Assembly (NCBI RefSeq): GCF_018835585.1
Contig: NZ_JAHGVE010000022.1
Coordinates: 1 to 64,000 of the forward strand
Direction: 5' to 3'
Source of the DNA: Pelorhabdus rhamnosifermentans
GTDB taxonomy: Bacteria; Bacillota; Negativicutes; UMGS1260
DNA: 64,000 nucleotides
In this document: positions 60,217-64,000 of the stretch, piece after piece
Layout of the letters: each line of letters starts with the position of its first letter
How positions within the stretch are numbered: position 1 is the stretch's first letter
The notes under the pieces: generated by a model
The model's input: only the letters and a program-made list of their open reading frames with translations
Database searches by the model: none
Told to the model about the DNA's origin: nothing
Position numbers and translations under genes: made by a program

Positions 60217-60288
60217 TCTTTTCGCTCCAAACTGCTGTCACTTATTCTATGTTACCATGCCAAGTCAAGCTGCATTTCATGTTCAAAC

Positions 60289-61077
60289 CTACCCGTCAAT
60301 CTGTTCAATATGAGATGCATAGGCACTATGATTATGTATGGATTCGTAGTTTTCACACTCTACTTGGAACCACTCAATTTGCGGCAATTTTCTTAACTCA
60401 AGCACCAAATCACGCAGTACATCTTCCACAAATTTCGGATTTTCATAAGCCTTTTCAGTAACAAATTTTTCATCTTCCCGTTTCAACAAAGGATAGACAG
60501 GGCAGCTTCCCTGCTGTTCGAGTAGAACGGCTAAATCTTCAATCCATGTAAAAGCTTCCCCTTGCTGTCGAATTTGAACGCGCATCATACCGCGTTGATT
60601 ATGTGCCCCATAAGCTGATATTTCCTTACTGCATGGACATAGAGAGGTGAAAGGGACAACAATTCCCATGGTAAACTCCATCTTTCCACCAAGCTGCATT
60701 CTCCCACAAAAAGAGCAATCATAATCAAGCATACTCTTCAATCCACTGACCGGTGCCGTTTTTTCTAAAAAATATTTAAAGCGAATAACGAGTTCCGCAC
60801 TTTGAGCATGGAGTTTAGATAAAGTATCACGTAAAATACTTTCCATTTCGCCATTCGAGAGGGGATGCTGGCTCCATTCACTTAAAATTTCAATGAAACG
60901 GCTCATGTGAGTTCCCTTAAACTCTTCAGGCAGACTCACTGTCAATTTTATTTTAGCTAGTACACTTTGAAAATCTCCTGCTTTGGTTTGAATCAAAAAG
61001 GGCAAATGGACTTCACTAACACCCACTTTTTGAATAGCAATACCGCGCGTATCTGTGAGGTTCTGGACATCTTTCAA
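60289..61077 (-). CDS. folE2: GTP cyclohydrolase FolE2 (type IB)
   Basis: Converts GTP to 7,8-dihydroneopterin triphosphate for folate and 7-deazaguanine pathways. The 262 residues include the core VSEVHLPFLIQTKAG, FKGTHMSRFIEIL, YDCSFCGRMQLGG and VTSLCPCSKEISAYGAHNQRG (here PFTSLCPCSKE), with the active-site cysteine. Type IB enzymes differ from FolE by using a different metal set and are typical in zinc-limited or anaerobic organisms. A likely TTG start follows GGAGTGAATAAGA. It lies 2 nt after queC. Confidence 0.93.
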   Translation of the reverse strand: MKDVQNLTDTRGIAIQKVGVSEVHLPFLIQTKAGDFQSVLAKIKLTVSLPEEFKGTHMSRFIEILSEWSQHPLSNGEMESILRDTLSKLHAQSAELVIRFKYFLEKTAPVSGLKSMLDYDCSFCGRMQLGGKMEFTMGIVVPFTSLCPCSKEISAYGAHNQRGMMRVQIRQQGEAFTWIEDLAVLLEQQGSCPVYPLLKREDEKFVTEKAYENPKFVEDVLRDLVLELRKLPQIEWFQVECENYESIHNHSAYASHIEQIDG

Positions 61078-61079
61078 TC

Positions 61080-61763
61080 TTATTCACTCCTGCCGTGTTG
61101 ATAAGCAATGGGATCAGTTAAACCTGCTTCAGCAAATCCTTTCAATCTTAACAAGCAGCTATCACATACACCACAAGCCTCGTCGCCGCCATTATAGCAA
61201 CTCGTTGTCAAATGAAGAGGTGCTTCATTCTTAGTACCTAGTAATACGATTTCTTTCTTTGATAAATATTGCAAGGGTGTTTGAATCGTAATATGACGCT
61301 GGTCCTGCGTAACAGCCTTCGTAGAATAATCAGCCAACTTCTGAAACTTCTCGATAAACTCTGGTCGACAATCGGGATATCCCGAAAAATCGAGGGCATT
61401 GACGCCAATAAAAATTTTTTCGGCTCCTACCACTTCAGCATAAGCCAAGGCATAGCTTAAAAAAATCAGATTGCGCGCAGGCACATAGGTAATAGGAATG
61501 CCTGTCCGCTGTACATCGCCCTCAGGTACAGCGATATGTTCATCTGTCAAAGCACTGCCACCAATATCTTGCATATTTGTATCGATGATCAAATGCTTTT
61601 TCACACCATAATGATCCGCAACTTGCTGTGCACTTGTAAGTTCCCTGCTATGCCTTTGCCCATAACGAAAGCTCATGGGATACAATTCATAACCTTTTTT
61701 CTTTGCCACTGACATACAAACAGTAGAATCTAAACCACCTGACAATAAGATAACTGCTTTCAT
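61080..61763 (-). CDS. queC: 7-cyano-7-deazaguanine synthase
   Basis: Makes preQ0 from 7-carboxy-7-deazaguanine, on the way to queuosine in tRNA. The 227-residue PP-loop protein starts VILLSGGLDSTVCMSVAKKK (4-23), with the SGGLDS PPi motif; IFIGVNALDFSGYPDCRPEF, and the C-terminal zinc motif TTSCYNGGDEACGVCDSCLLR-type cysteines. AGGGAGTTGGTAGA precedes the ATG. folE2 follows. queD and queE, needed for the same path, are not in the window. Confidence 0.95.
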   Translation of the reverse strand: MKAVILLSGGLDSTVCMSVAKKKGYELYPMSFRYGQRHSRELTSAQQVADHYGVKKHLIIDTNMQDIGGSALTDEHIAVPEGDVQRTGIPITYVPARNLIFLSYALAYAEVVGAEKIFIGVNALDFSGYPDCRPEFIEKFQKLADYSTKAVTQDQRHITIQTPLQYLSKKEIVLLGTKNEAPLHLTTSCYNGGDEACGVCDSCLLRLKGFAEAGLTDPIAYQHGRSE

Positions 61764-62042
61764 TCTACCAACTCCCTATGATAAATCATAATCACTTATT
61801 ATTTTACACGTTGACACATTAAACATACGAATATTCTTGATCATAATGTGTTCTGCACATAACACGCAACTTGATAACAAAGTGAATCAACTCACTTTGC
61901 TATACTATTATGAACCAATTCATTCATTTGGGCAATGAGAACTTCTAGTGAATAGATAAAAACTGAGTCCTACTGAGTCCTCTTTAATAATTGTACAAGA
62001 AAAGTCCACTTCCTGCCCAAAGTCAACATTTTCATAACAAAA
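61764..62042. other. Intergenic region upstream of queC
   Basis: No gene is evident. CAAAGTGA (61878-61885) and TCACTTTG (61892-61899) make an 8-bp hairpin, and ACTGAGTCCT is repeated in tandem at 61962-61981. I looked for a preQ1 riboswitch upstream of queC and saw no characteristic motif. Confidence 0.45.
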
Positions 62043-62075
62043 CCGCCTTAGGTTTGCTTTTACTAAGGCGGCTAG
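62043..62075 (-). terminator. Terminator of the RND efflux operon
   Basis: CCGCCTTAG (62043-62051) and CTAAGGCGG (62063-62071) form a 9-bp stem with an 11-nt loop; the minus strand runs into TTTTG. It is 16 nt after the efflux gene stop. Confidence 0.82.
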
Positions 62076-62087
62076 GACACGATAATG

Positions 62088-64000
62088 TTACATTGTTTTC
62101 CCTGACGATTGGTTATGGGAACCGTGATTTTTCCACCAAGTCTGCAATTTATCCATAAATATATACATTTGAGGTACAACAACTAAGGTCAAAATAGTCG
62201 ATGTAATAAGTCCTCCCACAACAACAACGCCCATGGAAGAACGCAGTTCGGCACCCGCTCCCCAGCCCAATGCAATAGGAATCATGCCCAAGATCATGGC
62301 TGCTGTTGTCATCAAAATCGGACGTAACCGAACGGTACCTGCTTCAAGCAAGGCTTCTTCACGTGATAGTCCGTCGCGCTCTCTTAAGGTATTCGTATAA
62401 TCTACAAGTAAGATAGCATTCTTGGCGACTAAGCCCATCAACATAATAATCCCAATGAGACTCATAATATTAATGGTTTTAGCACTCACAAGCAATCCCA
62501 GAATTGCGCCAATCAAAGCGAATGGTAAGGATAGCATGATTGTTAAGGGATGAATAAAGCTCTCAAACTGGGCCGCAAGAACCATATAAATTAAAATAAC
62601 AGCAAGAATCAGAGCATGACCTATTTCTTTAAATGAGTCATTCATTGTACGCGTCTGACCAACAAACTTATAGTGATAACCAAAAGGAATATTCATTTGG
62701 CTAATTTCATTTTTAGTCGCATTAATAATATCGCCTGCGGAAACACCAATATTATTGGCATAGACAATCACTTCTCTTTGACGATCTTCTCGGTCTATCT
62801 CTGTCGGACCTGATGTGAAATTGACATGAGCAATATCGCCAAGCCGCACTTGACTACCGGTTTTTGTTGTAACACGAATATTTGCAACATCATCGGGTTT
62901 TAATCTCAAATTATCGTGCAGACGAATGCGAATATCATAATCCTTATCACCGACACGATAACGGTTGGCCGTTGTGTTACCAGCAAAAGCGGTTTGAACA
63001 ACATAGCCCACTGTATCGGCGTTCACACCGGCCTGACCAGCTTTTGCCCTGTCGAGAATAACCTGTACTTCCGGTTCAAAATCATTTGCTGACGTATCCA
63101 CATCAGTAGCTCCCTCGACATGGCGCAACCTTTCCGCCAATTCTTGCGACAAATTTAGCAAAATGTGCATATCATCGCCTTGAAAACCCACTTGTACGGG
63201 GCGATTATCGCCACCGCCCCCCATGCTTGATGCCGACATAATCGAAATCTTCAGCCCCGTATAATTCCGGAATTTCATTCGCAATTGATCCATAATATCC
63301 ATCATTGTACGCTGCCTGTCACTTGCATCCGTAAGTTTTACGCCAACTAACGCCTTATTCACGGGATTATGACTATAGCCGACATTTAAAAAAGCTACCC
63401 GTGTTTCTGGCATGGCAAGAACTTCCTGTTCAATAGGCCTGGATAGTTCACGCATCTGCTCAATCGACGTACCAGGCGGAGCTGTAATATTAATATTAAA
63501 TTCACCTGAATCATATGTAGGCTGAAATTCAAATCCTAAAAAAGGAACAAAAAAGAAATTGACAAGTAAAGAAACCACGGCAACACTGACAATAAGTACT
63601 GGCCGCCGTAAGGACCACTGCAAAAATTTCCGATAAAAATCGCGCAGTGCTTCAAAGCCACTTTCCCATTTATTCAGCAATCGCTCCACCTGACGGCTGA
63701 TGGCCTCAATAAAAGCAGGACGTTTAGGCGCAGCTTCACCAGCAGCTCGCAGCCATCTAGCCGATAACATCGGCGTAAGCGTGAACGCAACAAACAATGA
63801 AAAAGCCACAGCAAATGCGACAGTTAAGCCAAATTGTCGGAAGAACATGCCAATAATCTCACCCATGGAACCGACAGGAATAAACACAGCTAAAATAGAC
63901 AATGTCGTCGCAAGCACAGCAAGGGAAATTTCAGCTGTACCTGCTACAGCCCCTTCAGCTGGCGTAGCTCCTTCTTCAATATGTCTGTGAATATTTTCTA
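62088..64000 (-). CDS. HAE1-type RND efflux pump, C-terminal part (5' end outside window)
   Basis: Inner-membrane proton-driven exporter, AcrB/MexB-like, forming a tripartite complex with an adaptor and an outer-membrane channel. About 637 residues are visible and the frame stays open to the window edge, where ENIHRHIEEGATPAEGA is seen, close to the AcrB TM4 DD motif. Further motifs: VFIPVGSMGEIIGMFFRQF, YDSGEFNINITAPPG, a pore/porter domain with VDTSANDFEPEVQV, and GLVAKNAILLVDYTNTLRER with the conserved lysine. An outer membrane is implied. Substrate not deducible. Confidence 0.92.
   Translation of the reverse strand, partial: ENIHRHIEEGATPAEGAVAGTAEISLAVLATTLSILAVFIPVGSMGEIIGMFFRQFGLTVAFAVAFSLFVAFTLTPMLSARWLRAAGEAAPKRPAFIEAISRQVERLLNKWESGFEALRDFYRKFLQWSLRRPVLIVSVAVVSLLVNFFFVPFLGFEFQPTYDSGEFNINITAPPGTSIEQMRELSRPIEQEVLAMPETRVAFLNVGYSHNPVNKALVGVKLTDASDRQRTMMDIMDQLRMKFRNYTGLKISIMSASSMGGGGDNRPVQVGFQGDDMHILLNLSQELAERLRHVEGATDVDTSANDFEPEVQVILDRAKAGQAGVNADTVGYVVQTAFAGNTTANRYRVGDKDYDIRIRLHDNLRLKPDDVANIRVTTKTGSQVRLGDIAHVNFTSGPTEIDREDRQREVIVYANNIGVSAGDIINATKNEISQMNIPFGYHYKFVGQTRTMNDSFKEIGHALILAVILIYMVLAAQFESFIHPLTIMLSLPFALIGAILGLLVSAKTINIMSLIGIIMLMGLVAKNAILLVDYTNTLRERDGLSREEALLEAGTVRLRPILMTTAAMILGMIPIALGWGAGAELRSSMGVVVVGGLITSTILTLVVVPQMYIFMDKLQTWWKNHGSHNQSSGKTM

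Noticed and set aside
61764-62042. PreQ1 riboswitch before queC
   Set aside because: The expected C-rich pseudoknot and A-rich tail are not seen on the minus strand.
1-64000. CRISPR arrays, insertion sequences, tRNA or rRNA genes
   Set aside because: No regularly spaced repeats, transposase motifs, cloverleaf or rRNA sequence were seen on either strand.

Overview
This 64 kb window looks like chromosome of a diderm Firmicute of the class Negativicutes (Sporomusa/Pelosinus-like relatives are my best guess; this is inference, no rRNA gene is present). The division and cell-wall cluster is of Firmicute type: MraZ, an FtsI/SpoVD-type penicillin-binding protein with two PASTA domains, a DUF881 protein and the small basic protein Sbp. 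The window also encodes an HAE1-type RND efflux pump and two ArnT-like glycosyltransferases, both usually linked to an outer membrane. GC content is low to moderate by eye. Nearly all genes lie on the minus strand; the plus-strand genes are small or solitary. I saw no tRNA, rRNA, CRISPR array, insertion sequence or prophage.

Layout. 1-8.8 kb is a metabolic region: a cut-off 4Fe-4S ferredoxin, HMG-CoA lyase, a CoA-acylating aldehyde dehydrogenase, a LysR regulator, a nitroreductase, the shikimate pair aroF-aroB and an MFS transporter. Upstream of aroF is the most striking element of the window: a consensus promoter, a 47-codon leader peptide packed with Tyr, Phe and Trp codons, and an intrinsic terminator, which together form a ribosome-mediated attenuator. 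The HMG-CoA lyase and MFS genes carry near-identical upstream regions. 8.9-28.9 kb is the dcw cluster, transcribed mraZ-rsmH-ftsL-spoVD-murE-murF-mraY-murD-ftsW-murG-murC-murA-ddl, a terminator, a new promoter, ftsQ-DUF881-sbp, a small plus-strand gene, then ftsA-ftsZ. Three perfect MraZ-type boxes precede mraZ. 29-36.3 kb holds a polysaccharide deacetylase, an Lgt with an altered signature, small DUF1858 and TSCPD proteins, feoB-feoA, an NlpC/P60 hydrolase and a PAS histidine kinase.

36.4-52.2 kb is an anaerobic cobalamin operon of 19 intact genes behind a cobalamin riboswitch: cbiD-E-T-L-F-G-H-J-C, cobO, cbiA, cobU, cbiP, cbiB, cobS, threonine kinase (pduX-like), cobD and cobC. It covers ring contraction through nucleotide-loop assembly. 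No intact cobalt chelatase is present, but a 25-codon stretch resembling a CbiX C-terminus sits between cbiJ and cbiC. 52.5-54.3 kb has a secreted trypsin-like protease and an unknown protein. 54.3-60.2 kb is a five-gene envelope-glycan cassette (YdjC/HpnK-type deacetylase, flippase-like membrane protein, NDP-sugar epimerase, two ArnT-like transferases). 60.3-61.8 kb carries folE2-queC for 7-deazaguanine (queuosine) precursor synthesis, and the window ends inside the RND efflux gene.
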